From NCBI RefSeq assembly GCF_014649815.1, contig NZ_BMTT01000016.1, positions 85,688-149,687 of the forward strand: 64,000 nt of DNA. Direction: 5' to 3'. The DNA is from Streptomyces mutabilis. Lineage in GTDB: Bacteria; Actinomycetota; Actinomycetes; Streptomycetales; Streptomycetaceae. A program made the translations under genes and the position numbers. The notes under the pieces were generated by a model that saw only the letters and a list, made by a program, of their open reading frames with translations, was not told where the DNA came from and did not search any database. The first letter of the stretch is position 1. Each line of letters opens with the position of its first letter. Positions 35,176 to 43,945 of this stretch are shown here, one piece after another.

Positions 35176-35279
35176 CCCTTCCCAACCGCGACTAACTATC
35201 CAGTGGGTTACTTAGCCGATCGGCACTTCTCCCCTCCGCTCACTCCGCCTACCGTGGAGCCCCCCGAAGGAGCAACGCC

Positions 35280-36638
35280 GTGTCCGTTCCCGCCCCCGCG
35301 CCCCAGGGCGCCGCCCCGCCCGGCCAGCCGAAGAAGGCGGCGACCGCCGCCTGGATCGGCAGCGCGCTGGAGTACTACGACTTCTTCATCTACGGCAGCG
35401 CCGCCGCCCTGATCTTCCCCGAGGTCTTCTTCGACGAGTCCGACCCGGCCACCGCGACCCTGCTGTCGCTGGCCACGTTCGGTGTCGCGTACGCCGCCCG
35501 CCCGGTCGGCGCGGTCCTCCTCGGGCACATCGGCGACCGCATGGGCCGCAAGAAGATCATGGTGTTCACCCTGATCCTGATGGGCGTTTCGACGTTCCTC
35601 ATCGGTTGTCTGCCCACGCGCGACCAGGTCGGCACGCTCGCCCCGGTCCTGCTGGTGCTGTGCCGGATCCTGCAGGGCATATCGGCGGCGGGCGAGCAGG
35701 CCAGCGCCAATTCCATGACCCTGGAACACGCGCCACCGCACAAACGCGGCTTCTTCACCAGCTTCACCCTCAGCGGCACCCAGGGCGGGCAACTGATCGC
35801 CACCCTGGTCTTCCTGCCCGTCGCCGCCCTCCCGGAGGAGCACCTGCTGTCCTGGGGCTGGCGCGTGCCGTTCTGGCTGAGCGTCGTGGTCGCCGTCGTC
35901 GGCTACGTCATCCGCCGCAAGCTCGACGAGACGCCGGCCTTCGCCCAGCAGGCGGCCACACGGGGCGTCGCGAAGATGCCGCTGGCCGTGCTGGCGCGAG
36001 ACCACTGGGCGGACGTACTGCGGGTGGTCGCGGGCGCGCTGATCGCCTCGGTCAGCACGATCTTCACCGTGTGGGCGCTGGCGTACGCCACCAGCGACTC
36101 GGTCGGCATGTCCCGTACCGCCATGCTGTGGGTGGGCGCGCTGGCCAACGTCGTCGCGCTCGCCGCGATCCCGCTGTGGGCGACTCTGTCCGACCGGATC
36201 GGCCGGCGGCCGGTGTACCTGATCGGCGCGGTGGGCAGCGCGGTGACGATGTTCCTGTACCTGTGGGCGATCTCGACCGGCTCGTACGCGCTCACCTTCC
36301 TCACCGGAATCATCGCCTTCGGTGTCGTCTACAGCGCCGCGAACGGCGTGTGGCCCGCCTTCTACGGCGAGATGTTCTCCACCCGGGTCCGGCTGTCCGG
36401 CGTGGCGATCGGTACGCAGATCGGCTTCGCGGTGGCCGGGTTCGCGGTGACGTTCGCGGCGCGGATCGCCGGTCCGGACGGCGACGACTGGTTCGCGGTG
36501 GCGCTGTTCACGGCGGCGCTGTGCGTCCCGCCGGTGATCGCCGCGCTGTCGGCCCGGGAGACCCACCGGGTGCCGACGGAGGAGCTGGGCGAACGGGCAC
36601 GCGGGGATGCGGCACGGCCGGAGACGGTGACGGCCTGA
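35280..36638 (+). CDS. MHS-type major facilitator permease (shikimate/quinate symporter)
   Basis: 452 residues and 12 predicted helices. Metabolite:H+ symporter hallmarks: GSALEYYDFFIYGSAAALIF at the first helix, GHIGDRMGRKKIMVF between helices 2 and 3, and LSDRIGRRPVYLIG at the matching second-half loop. ShiA/KgtP relatives import shikimate, alpha-ketoglutarate or aromatic acids; the neighbouring enzymes make quinate or shikimate the likely substrate. Confidence 0.88.
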   Translation: MSVPAPAPQGAAPPGQPKKAATAAWIGSALEYYDFFIYGSAAALIFPEVFFDESDPATATLLSLATFGVAYAARPVGAVLLGHIGDRMGRKKIMVFTLILMGVSTFLIGCLPTRDQVGTLAPVLLVLCRILQGISAAGEQASANSMTLEHAPPHKRGFFTSFTLSGTQGGQLIATLVFLPVAALPEEHLLSWGWRVPFWLSVVVAVVGYVIRRKLDETPAFAQQAATRGVAKMPLAVLARDHWADVLRVVAGALIASVSTIFTVWALAYATSDSVGMSRTAMLWVGALANVVALAAIPLWATLSDRIGRRPVYLIGAVGSAVTMFLYLWAISTGSYALTFLTGIIAFGVVYSAANGVWPAFYGEMFSTRVRLSGVAIGTQIGFAVAGFAVTFAARIAGPDGDDWFAVALFTAALCVPPVIAALSARETHRVPTEELGERARGDAARPETVTA

Positions 36639-36701
36639 TCCGGTGGCCGTCGGACCGCCGTCCGTGTCCGTCGGCCCGCCGGTCGCTCCGCCGCCCCGGT
36701 C

Positions 36702-37295
36702 TCAGGCTCGGGGGGCGGCGGCGTCCAGGAGCGGCCCGAGTTCACGGGCGACGGTCGTCAGGGCCCGTACGTCCCGTTCGGCGCGGGCGACGACGATCGC
36801 CCCTTCCAAGGCGCTGATCATCAGCGTGGCGAGCGGCTCGGACCGCGCCTCGGGCACGCCCATGCCGGTCAGCGCGTCGGCGACCGGCCGGGTCCAGGCG
36901 GCGAAGGCGTCGGCGGCGGCCTTCCGGGTGGCCTCGCTGCTTGCGGCACAGTCCACGGTGGCCGCCGCGACCGGGCACCCGGCGGCGAAGCCGGCTCTCT
37001 CGTACTCGTCCGTCCACTGACCCACCATCGCGCCGAACAGCCCGCTCGGCGTCGGCCGCTCCATCGCCGCCAGGAAGCGCGCGACCCGGTCGGCCGCGTA
37101 CCGTCCGGCCCATCGCAGGGCCTCACCGACGAGTTGCTCCTTGCCTCCGGGGAAGTAGTGCTGGAGCGATCCCCGAGGAGCCCCGGCGTGTGCGGCGACA
37201 TCGCGCATCCCGGTCGCGTCCACGCCGTGGCGGCGGATCAGCTGGGCGGCGCTGAAGACCATCCGCTCCCGCGGTCCCCGCTCGGACCCCGCCAT
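36702..37295 (-). CDS. TetR-family regulator (LmrA/YxaF-like)
   Basis: 197 residues. [23 protein letters not shown], then [20 protein letters not shown]; effector domain [20 protein letters not shown] and [18 protein letters not shown]. Divergent from the dehydrogenase at 37438 with two near-identical palindromes between them, so autoregulation plus control of that gene is likely. Confidence 0.88.
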   Translation of the reverse strand: MAGSERGPRERMVFSAAQLIRRHGVDATGMRDVAAHAGAPRGSLQHYFPGGKEQLVGEALRWAGRYAADRVARFLAAMERPTPSGLFGAMVGQWTDEYERAGFAAGCPVAAATVDCAASSEATRKAAADAFAAWTRPVADALTGMGVPEARSEPLATLMISALEGAIVVARAERDVRALTTVARELGPLLDAAAPRA

Positions 37296-37347
37296 CGCCG
37301 ACCTCCCGTCGCACCGTTCCCGCCGCGCGTTCGCGACGCGACCACTC

Positions 37348-37390
37348 TATGACGGCCGTCATAAGCAGAGCTACTATGACGACTGTCATA
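37348..37390. promoter_or_regulatory. Twin TetR operators
   Basis: TATGACGGCCGTCATA (37348-37363) is a perfect 16-bp palindrome. TATGACGACTGTCATA (37375-37390) is the same site with two central mismatches. Centres are 27 bp apart, between the divergent TetR and dehydrogenase genes. High-confidence repressor sites. Confidence 0.85.
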
Positions 37391-37437
37391 GCGAGGGTCC
37401 GCCGAGCGGCGTGCCCAGGGACGGACGGCGGTGCGTC

Positions 37438-38322
37438 ATGCGTGTCGGTTTCATCGGTCTCGGCGTCATGGGTCAGCCGATGGCGCTCCGCCTGGCGGGC
37501 GCCGGGACACCGCTCGTGGTGTTCAACCGCACCCCCGCCCGGGCCGACCCCCTGCGCGCGGCCGGCGCCGAGGTGGCGGCCGCTCCCGCCGAGGTCTTCG
37601 AGCGGGCCGGCACGGTGATCCTCATGCTGGCCGACGAGACGGCGACGGACGCCGTGCTGGCCCGCGGCACTCCGGATTTCGCCTCGCGCGCCGCCGGCCA
37701 CGTGGTCGTCCACATGGGCACCACGTCGCCCGCGTACTCGCGCGGCCTCGAGACCGACGTCCGCGCGGCGGGCGGACGCTATGTCGAGGCGCCCGTCTCC
37801 GGCTCCCGCGTACCGGCGGAGAACGGCGGGCTGGTGGCGATGCTGGCCGGCGAGGAGGGTGCGGTGGCCGAGGTGGCTCCGCTCCTCGCTCCCCTGTGCC
37901 ACCAGTCGTTCGTGTGCGGCCCGGTGCCGGGCGCCCTGCTGACGAAACTGTCCGTGAACCTGTTCCTGATCACCCAGGTGACCGGTCTCGTCGAGGCCTT
38001 CCACTTCGCCGAACGCCAGGGTCTGGACCGGGCCCGCTTCCTCGCCGTCCTCGAAGCCGGCCCCATGTCCAGCGCCGTCTCCCGGATGAAGGCGCCGAAG
38101 CTGCTGGAGGGCGACTTCAGTGTGCAGGCCGCGGCACTGGACGTCCTGAAGAACAACCGGTTGATCGCAGAGGCCGCCCGCGGGGCGGGCCTCGCCTCAC
38201 CCCTCCTCGACGCCGCCCACGCCCTGTTCGAGGAGACGGTGGCCCTCGGGCACGGCGGTGAGGACATGGTGGCGGTCCTGCGCGCGATCGAGGCGCGTAC
38301 CGGCGCGGGCGGCGGATCCTGA
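37438..38322 (+). CDS. 3-hydroxyisobutyrate dehydrogenase-family oxidoreductase
   Basis: 294 residues. Rossmann [19 protein letters not shown], the substrate motif [18 protein letters not shown] and catalytic lysine in [12 protein letters not shown] are all present. The family reduces or oxidises short beta-hydroxyacids; substrate unknown. ATG 37438 sits 48 bp beyond the second TetR operator, so the gene is under tight control of the divergent regulator. Confidence 0.88.
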   Translation: MRVGFIGLGVMGQPMALRLAGAGTPLVVFNRTPARADPLRAAGAEVAAAPAEVFERAGTVILMLADETATDAVLARGTPDFASRAAGHVVVHMGTTSPAYSRGLETDVRAAGGRYVEAPVSGSRVPAENGGLVAMLAGEEGAVAEVAPLLAPLCHQSFVCGPVPGALLTKLSVNLFLITQVTGLVEAFHFAERQGLDRARFLAVLEAGPMSSAVSRMKAPKLLEGDFSVQAAALDVLKNNRLIAEAARGAGLASPLLDAAHALFEETVALGHGGEDMVAVLRAIEARTGAGGGS

Positions 38323-38388
38323 GGTCTGAAGGCGCCCCGTCGGGGTATGCCGGTCCCACCCCGACGAACGACCAGGGAGGCGATGGGC

Positions 38389-39618
38389 ATGGCACCGCTG
38401 CGGCAGGAGGCCGACCCGGGCGCGGCCGGACTGGACGCGCAGGCACTGGACCGGCTCGACCGGCACTTCGCCGGGCAGGTCGACGAGGGGCGGCTGCCCG
38501 GGTTCCTGGTGGCCGTCGCCCGCGGCGGACGCGTCGCCCACCTCACCGCGCACGGCCTGCGGGACGTCGCGGCCGGGCTGCCGGTGACGGCCGACACCCT
38601 GTGGCGGATCTACTCCATGACGAAACCGGTCACGTCCGTGGCCGCGCTGACACTCGTGGAGGAGGGACGGCTGTCGCTCGACGACCCGGTGCGGCGGTAC
38701 ATTCCCGGGTTCGCCGAGCCCCGGGTGTACGTGGAAGGACCCGCGGACGACGCCGTCACCCGGCCGGCCTCCGGGCCGATCCTCGTCCGGCACCTGATGA
38801 CCCACACCGCCGGACTGACCTTCGGCTTCTACCACACCCACCCGGTCGACGCGCTGTACCGGGCGGCCGGCCTGGAGTCGTCGGTGCGGCCGGGCGCCGA
38901 TCTGGCCGAGACGGTCGACCTGTACGCCGGTCTGCCGCTCCAGTTCGAGCCGGGCACGCAGTGGAACTACTCGGTGGCCAGCAATGTGCTCGGGCGGCTC
39001 GTGGAGGTGGTGTCCGGGCAGCCGCTCGACGCGTTCCTCGCCGAGCGGATCTTCGGCCCGCTGGGCATGACGGACACCGGGTTCCACGTCACGGACGAGC
39101 AGGCGGACCGGCTGGCCGAGCTCTACGGCGAGACGGACGACGGCGGCATCGAACCGGTCCCCGGACTGCCGCTGCGGGGCCGGCCGCGGCTCCTGTCGGG
39201 CAGCGGCGGCCTGGTCTCCTCGGCGTACGACGTGCACCGCTTCGCGGAACTGCTGCGACGCCGGGGCGAACTCGACGGTGTCCGCCTGCTCGACCCCGCG
39301 ACGGTGGACCTGATGACCCGCAACCATCTGCCCGGCGACGCCGACCTGCGCGCCTTCGGCAGTCGCCCGGCGCACGACCGGCCCGGCAACGACGGGGTCG
39401 GTTTCGGGCTCGGGGTCTCCGTGGTGATCGACCCGAGCCGCACCGAGGCGCCCTCCGGGCTCGGCACGTACGGCTGGAGCGGGGTCGCGACGACCACCTT
39501 CTGGGTCGACCCGGGCCGTGACCTGACGGTCCAGTTCATGACCCAGGTGCGGCCGAAGTCCTCGCACACGGTCCACCCGGACCTCAAGCGGTTGGTGAAC
39601 GCGGCCCTGACGGACTGA
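38389..39618 (+). CDS. Serine beta-lactamase-like hydrolase/esterase
   Basis: 409 residues, cytosolic (no signal). Class C beta-lactamase/EstB fold: SMTKP (SxxK nucleophile and base), WNYSVASN (Tyr motif) and a late HTVHPDLK region. FGFYHTHPVDALYRAAGL and LMTHTAGL are typical of esterases of this family. Start ATG 38389 is favoured by AGGGAGG 8 bp upstream. It follows the dehydrogenase by 66 bp. Confidence 0.85.
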   Translation: MAPLRQEADPGAAGLDAQALDRLDRHFAGQVDEGRLPGFLVAVARGGRVAHLTAHGLRDVAAGLPVTADTLWRIYSMTKPVTSVAALTLVEEGRLSLDDPVRRYIPGFAEPRVYVEGPADDAVTRPASGPILVRHLMTHTAGLTFGFYHTHPVDALYRAAGLESSVRPGADLAETVDLYAGLPLQFEPGTQWNYSVASNVLGRLVEVVSGQPLDAFLAERIFGPLGMTDTGFHVTDEQADRLAELYGETDDGGIEPVPGLPLRGRPRLLSGSGGLVSSAYDVHRFAELLRRRGELDGVRLLDPATVDLMTRNHLPGDADLRAFGSRPAHDRPGNDGVGFGLGVSVVIDPSRTEAPSGLGTYGWSGVATTTFWVDPGRDLTVQFMTQVRPKSSHTVHPDLKRLVNAALTD

Positions 39619-39634
39619 ACCGTCGCCCCTGCGT

Positions 39635-40155
39635 TCAGGACGACACGCGCGCCACCGCGTCCAGGTGGGGCAGGTGGTGGTCGAGCCGTTCCCGCTTGGT
39701 GCGCGAATAGGTGAGGTTGCTCTCGCACGGCGGTATCAACAGCGGTACCTGCTCGGGGACCTCGATCCCGTGCCGCACCAACGCCTCCCGCTTGCGCGGG
39801 TTGTTGGACATCAGGCGCACGGACCGCACCCCGAGGTCGTCCAGGATGCGGGCGGCGACACCGTAGTCGCGGGCGTCCACCGGCAGGCCGAGGGCCAGGT
39901 TCGCCTCCACCGTGTCCAGACCCTCCGCCTGGAGCGCCGTCGCACGCAGCTTGGCCAGCAGCCCGGTACCGCGCCCCTCGTGCCCGCGCAGGTAGACCAC
40001 GACACCGCTGCCCACGGCCGCCACCTCCCGCAGCGCGGCGACGAGTTGGGCGCCGCAGTCGCAGTGCCGGGAGCCGAAGGCGTCACCGGTCAGGCACTCC
40101 GAGTGCAGCCGGGTGAGCACGCCGTCGGTGCCCGGATCACCGAGGACGAGGGCCC
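39635..40155 (-). pseudogene. ribA: GTP cyclohydrolase II (RibA) missing its N-terminus
   Basis: The reading frame keeps [20 protein letters not shown] (zinc-binding Cys residues), [39 protein letters not shown] and [17 protein letters not shown]. Intact enzymes have about 45 more residues before this point; here the frame runs into DNA that, on the other strand, encodes a creatininase. Loss of the first strands probably removes activity. Likely a second copy beside the housekeeping riboflavin gene. Confidence 0.75.
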
Positions 40156-40462
40156 GCGAGATCGCCGCCGCGTACCCGGTGCACCCGCTCCCGCCGGTGA
40201 CGATCGGCTGCTCGCACGAGCACGCGGACTGGCCGGGGACCGTCAGCATCTCCTCGGTGACCCGGCACGCGGTGGTGCGGGACATAGCGGACTCGCTGCG
40301 CCGCTCGGGTGTCGAAGCCCTGGTGGTGGTGAACGGCCACGGCGGCAACTACGTCCTGGGCAACGTCGTCCAGGAGGCCTCCGCGCGCGGCGAGCGGATG
40401 GCCCTGTTCCCGGCCGTGGAGGACTGGGAGTCGGCGCGGGAGCGGGCGGGGGTGGCCACCTC
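40155..40462 (+). pseudogene. Creatininase-family amidohydrolase, both ends deleted
   Basis: The central portion is unmistakable: [48 protein letters not shown]. The N-terminal metal motif (EQHGPHLPL) and the C-terminal catalytic part are absent. It is fused at its left to the truncated ribA (divergent) and at its right, tail to tail, to a truncated methyltransferase. Confidence 0.78.
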
Positions 40463-40464
40463 TG

Positions 40465-41497
40465 GCCCGCACGGTGGCACCGTGTGCGGCGAAGGCCTCC
40501 GCCGTCGTGGCCACCGCGTCCGGACCGAGCATGCCGGTGCGCCGCTGGTGGTCGTTGAACGCCTCGGTGATCTCGGCGTCCAGGGGATGGGCGGGGGTGA
40601 GTTCGACGCGCCCGGCGACGGACAGCGTCAGCAGAGCCGGGCAGCCGGCCGTGGCGCAGGCGGCGGCGAGGGCGCCCGCCTCCTCGGCGGTGAGCACGTC
40701 CAGCAGCGCGGACGCCGGGACCAGCCCGGCGCCGGCCAGCGCGTCCGGCGTGAGGCGGGCGAGATCACCGCGCCGGGTCTCGGCGGTGACACGGCTCGTC
40801 CGCCGCCGAACGCGGGGCGGCGACGGCCGCGAAGTGCAGGAGGTACGGGTCACGGTCGTGCAGCACCCAGTGCTGGGCGCGTCGAGCAGCGGGGCGAGCC
40901 AGCGCCCCATCGAGCCGGTGCCGCAGCCCACGTCGTGCACGACCAGCCCGTCCGCCCGGCTCGGGAGGTTGGTGAGGCGGATGCGGAGCGGATCGAGCGG
41001 ATCGAGCGCCCGCGCGACGGCATCGGCGGGCTCGCGGAGCCGCAGCCACTCCGGCGCGTAGCGCGGCGGGTCGTCGGGGTGCGCGGGTGCGGTCCGGGCG
41101 GTGTCGCGAAGGCGGAGGGTCGCTCGCTCGGCGGAGGGGCGGCCGGGGGCGTGGGTGAGGTGCTCGGTGCCCGGCCGGGCGGCCGGTGGTGCGGCGCCCT
41201 CCTCGCGGGCCCCGGGCCGATCGGCGACCCAGGCGGCGGGCCAACCGGTGGACGCGGTGGGTCCGATGGGCTCCGTGGGCTCCGGCTCCGAGTGCTCCGG
41301 CTTCGTGGGCACCGGCACACTGGGCAGGTCCACGCCCCGCCCCCGCTCCTGACGGCCCTTGGCCGGTCCCGTCGCTCGCGTGCGGGCCGGCCGGTCGGTC
41401 CGGCGCCGGGAATCACGCCGTTCGTCGACTCGGCGGCGTCCTGGGGGCCGGGCTGCGCCGGGATCGCTCCCGTGGCCGGTGCCGTCGTCTTCCTCAT
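40465..41497 (-). pseudogene. SAM-dependent methyltransferase with several frameshifts and a lost 3' end
   Basis: Reading starts at ATG 41497 (overlapping the glycosyltransferase stop) as MRKTTAPATGAIPAQPGPQD, changes frame near 41345, gives SAM motif VVHDVGCGTGSMGRWLAPLL, changes again for HWVLHDRDPYLLHFAAVAAP, and returns for LARLTPDALAGAGLVPASAL. At least three frameshifts. The end at about 40465 runs into the creatininase fragment. Non-functional unless the base calls are wrong. Confidence 0.7.
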
Positions 41498-41805
41498 GCC
41501 GCCCTCCGGGGTTCGCTCGCCAGCCGGTGCAGTACCGCGGCCAGGCTCCGAGCCGTGGCCGCCCAGCCGTTCAGGGCCGCACGGCGGCCTCGTGCCGCCG
41601 CCTTGAGCCGGCGCCGTACGTCCGCCTCCCCGAACCAGCCGCGCAGTTCGGCGGCGAGCGCGCCGGGGTCATCCGGGGGGACGAGGATGCCGGGCACACC
41701 GCCGTCGGGCGCGCGCCCCGCCGCCTCCGGGAGACCGCCGACGTCCGTCGCCAGTACGGGGATGCCGCGCGCGAGGGCCTCCGTCACCGAGGGACGCACG
41801 AGCCG
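41494..41805 (-). pseudogene. C-terminal third of a GT4-type glycosyltransferase
   Basis: About 100 codons, with VTEALARGIPVLATDVGGLP, ILVPPDDPGALAAELRGWF and ARSLAAVLHRLA: the nucleotide-sugar-binding lobe of a family 4 glycosyltransferase. The acceptor lobe (about 250 residues) is missing, and homology ends just after VRPS at about 41800, where the phosphatidyltransferase promoter region begins. Confidence 0.72.
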
Positions 41806-41857
41806 CGCACAAGGTAGCGGCGTTGATCGACTCTGTCACTCGGCCGGAGGGTGTTCG

Positions 41858-42642
41858 GTGGCCCTGAGCAACACGTACGACGCCCACGCCGCTTACGACG
41901 CGAGGCCCGTTCGGCAGGAGACCGCGGTGGGGGCGGCCGCGCAGATCCTCCTGCTCGCGCTGCTCGGTACCGCGGTCGGCATGGGAACCGCGGGCTGGCT
42001 GACCGGCCTGGCGTCCGCGCTCGCGTCATGGGCGGTACTCTCCCGGGCCCTGCACCGTTCCCGGTTGCCGTGGTTCGGCCCGGCCAACCGGGTCACCCTC
42101 GGCCGGGCCACCCTGGTCGGCGGCGTGACGGCACTGGTCGCGGACTCCTTCAGCGGAGCACCGCCCGTCTCCCTCCTCGTCGGCCTGACGGCCGTGGCCC
42201 CGCTCCTGGACGGCGTGGACGGCAAGGTCGCCCGCCGCACCGGCACCTGCTCCCCGCTGGGCGCCCGCTTCGGCATGGAGGTCGACGCGTTCCTGATCCT
42301 GGTGCTCAGTGTGTACGTCGCGATGGACCTGGGCCCGTGGGTACCGCTGACCGGCGGCATGCGCTACGTGTTCGTCGCCGCGGCCCGTGTGTGGCCGTGG
42401 CTGACCTCCCCGCTGCCGCCGAGCACGGCCCGCAAGACGGTGGCCGCGCTGCAGGGCGTGCTGCTGCTGGTGGCGGGCGCGGACCTGCTGCCGCGGCCGG
42501 CCGACACCGGTGTGGTGGGGCTGGCGTTGGGGCTGCTGGTCTGGTCGTTCGGGCGGACGTGGTGTGGCTGTGGCGTTCGTCGCGGACGGCCGCAGGGCCG
42601 CCGGCGTCCGGGCGGGCGACGGCGCGGGAGCTCGTGGTGTGA
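41858..42642 (+). pseudogene. CDP-alcohol phosphatidyltransferase with a frameshift and a mutated catalytic Asp
   Basis: Start GTG 41858 after CGGAGGG. Six hydrophobic segments and the family motif DGVDGKVAR-x8-G are present, but the expected Gly-x3-Asp-x3-Asp ends GARFGMEVD: the third of four catalytic aspartates is Gly (GGC where GAC is expected, codon near 42274). Near 42557 one base is missing (FGR then ACGTGGTG), so the tail DVVWLWRSS is read out of frame and the unshifted frame runs on for hundreds of codons. The enzyme would have joined a CDP-lipid to an alcohol. Confidence 0.72.
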
Positions 42643-42709
42643 GACCCGACGGGTGTGGGCTCCAGGCCGGGCGGGCGCGGGCTCCAATCCCGAGCGGTCG
42701 GTTCGGGTC

Positions 42710-43945
42710 CTACGTCCGCCGGGGCAGCAGCGTCACCGCCGCCAGCGGTACGGCGGCCAGCACCAGCCACGGCACGGCGGCCGGCAGCCCGCTGTCCAGC
42801 AGCAGCCCGGTCGCGGAGCTGCCCGCCAGCACGATGAGCCCGGAGACCGAGGACAGGGCTCCCGTGTAGAGCCCGAGCCGTCCGTCCTCGGCAAGGTCCG
42901 GCACCCAGGCACGTGCCACCGGGGCCACGAGCATCTGCCCGAGGGTGAGCAGCACGACGAACCCGGCGGCGGGCACCAGCCCACCCGCCCCCGTCCACCC
43001 GGCGGGCCGCGCGAACGCGACGACGGCGAACCCGGCCGCGACCAGCACCAGCCCCGCCACCATCGACCGGCGCGGCGCCAGCCGCTCCCCCGCCCACCGC
43101 GTCACCGGCAACTGCGCGGTCACCACCAGCAGCGACGAGAGCGCGAACAGCCAGGCCAGCGGCGCCTGCGAACCGGCCGCCCGCTCCACCTCGGTGGGCA
43201 GGGCGAGGTAGAGCTGGTTGTAGGCGAGCAGATAGGCGCCGTACGCACAGCACAGCGCGAGGAAGGGCCGGTTGCGCAGCAGCAGCCGAGCCCCGCCCTT
43301 GACCCGGACCCGCTCCCGCCCCGGAATGTGCTGCGGCAGCAGCCAGGCGTGCCCGGCGAGGACCAGCACGAAGACACCGGCACCGGCCAGACACGCCGTA
43401 CGGAAGTCGACGGCCAGCAGCAGCGCACCCAGCAGCGGCCCGACGAAGGCCCCCGCCTGCCCGGCCACGGTGAACAGCGCGAGCACGCGAGTCCGGTCCC
43501 CGCCGCCCGCCGCCTCCCAGACGACGGCCTGTCGCGCCACCTCGGACTCGACGGCCGGGGAGAACAGCGCGGCGGCGAACCCGATGAGCAGCACCGCCCC
43601 CACGACGGCCCAGGTCCGTTCGGCGAACCCCAGCCAGACGAACCCGGCGATCCGCAGGACGCACCCGGCGAGCACGACGGGCCGGACGCCGTACCGGTCG
43701 GCGAGCGCCCCACCCACCACGAACAGCCCCTGCTGGCTGAAGGTCCGCAGCCCGAGCACGAACCCGACCAGCCACCCCGCCATGCCGACTGACTGCCCCA
43801 GGTGCTCGGAGAGGAAGGGCAGCACGGCGAAGAAGCCGACGTTGAAGGCGAGCTGGGTGAGGACGAGGAGGCGGAGCAGCGGGGAGAGCGAGGCGGCCGC
43901 ACGGCCGCGGGTGTTCGCGCCCCGACCGGTAAAGAGCGAGGTCAT
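42710..43945 (-). CDS. MFS transporter, EntS/CntE-like exporter
   Basis: 411 residues and about 12 helices. VLTQLAFNVGFFAVLPFLSE at helix 1, GGALADRYGVRPVVLAGCVL at the helix 2/3 loop, and LFSPAVESEVARQAVVW. The family exports siderophores, metallophores or drugs. ATG 43945 overlaps the stop of the fused permease by 4 bases, so it belongs to the operon of the binding protein at 45736. Co-occurrence of an exporter and an importer fits a shuttled chelator. Confidence 0.82.
   Translation of the reverse strand: MTSLFTGRGANTRGRAAASLSPLLRLLVLTQLAFNVGFFAVLPFLSEHLGQSVGMAGWLVGFVLGLRTFSQQGLFVVGGALADRYGVRPVVLAGCVLRIAGFVWLGFAERTWAVVGAVLLIGFAAALFSPAVESEVARQAVVWEAAGGGDRTRVLALFTVAGQAGAFVGPLLGALLLAVDFRTACLAGAGVFVLVLAGHAWLLPQHIPGRERVRVKGGARLLLRNRPFLALCCAYGAYLLAYNQLYLALPTEVERAAGSQAPLAWLFALSSLLVVTAQLPVTRWAGERLAPRRSMVAGLVLVAAGFAVVAFARPAGWTGAGGLVPAAGFVVLLTLGQMLVAPVARAWVPDLAEDGRLGLYTGALSSVSGLIVLAGSSATGLLLDSGLPAAVPWLVLAAVPLAAVTLLPRRT

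Noticed and set aside
41186-43792. An 868-codon rightward frame
   Set aside because: It begins antisense to the methyltransferase, includes the phosphatidyltransferase, and after the frameshift near 42557 runs antisense through the MFS gene.
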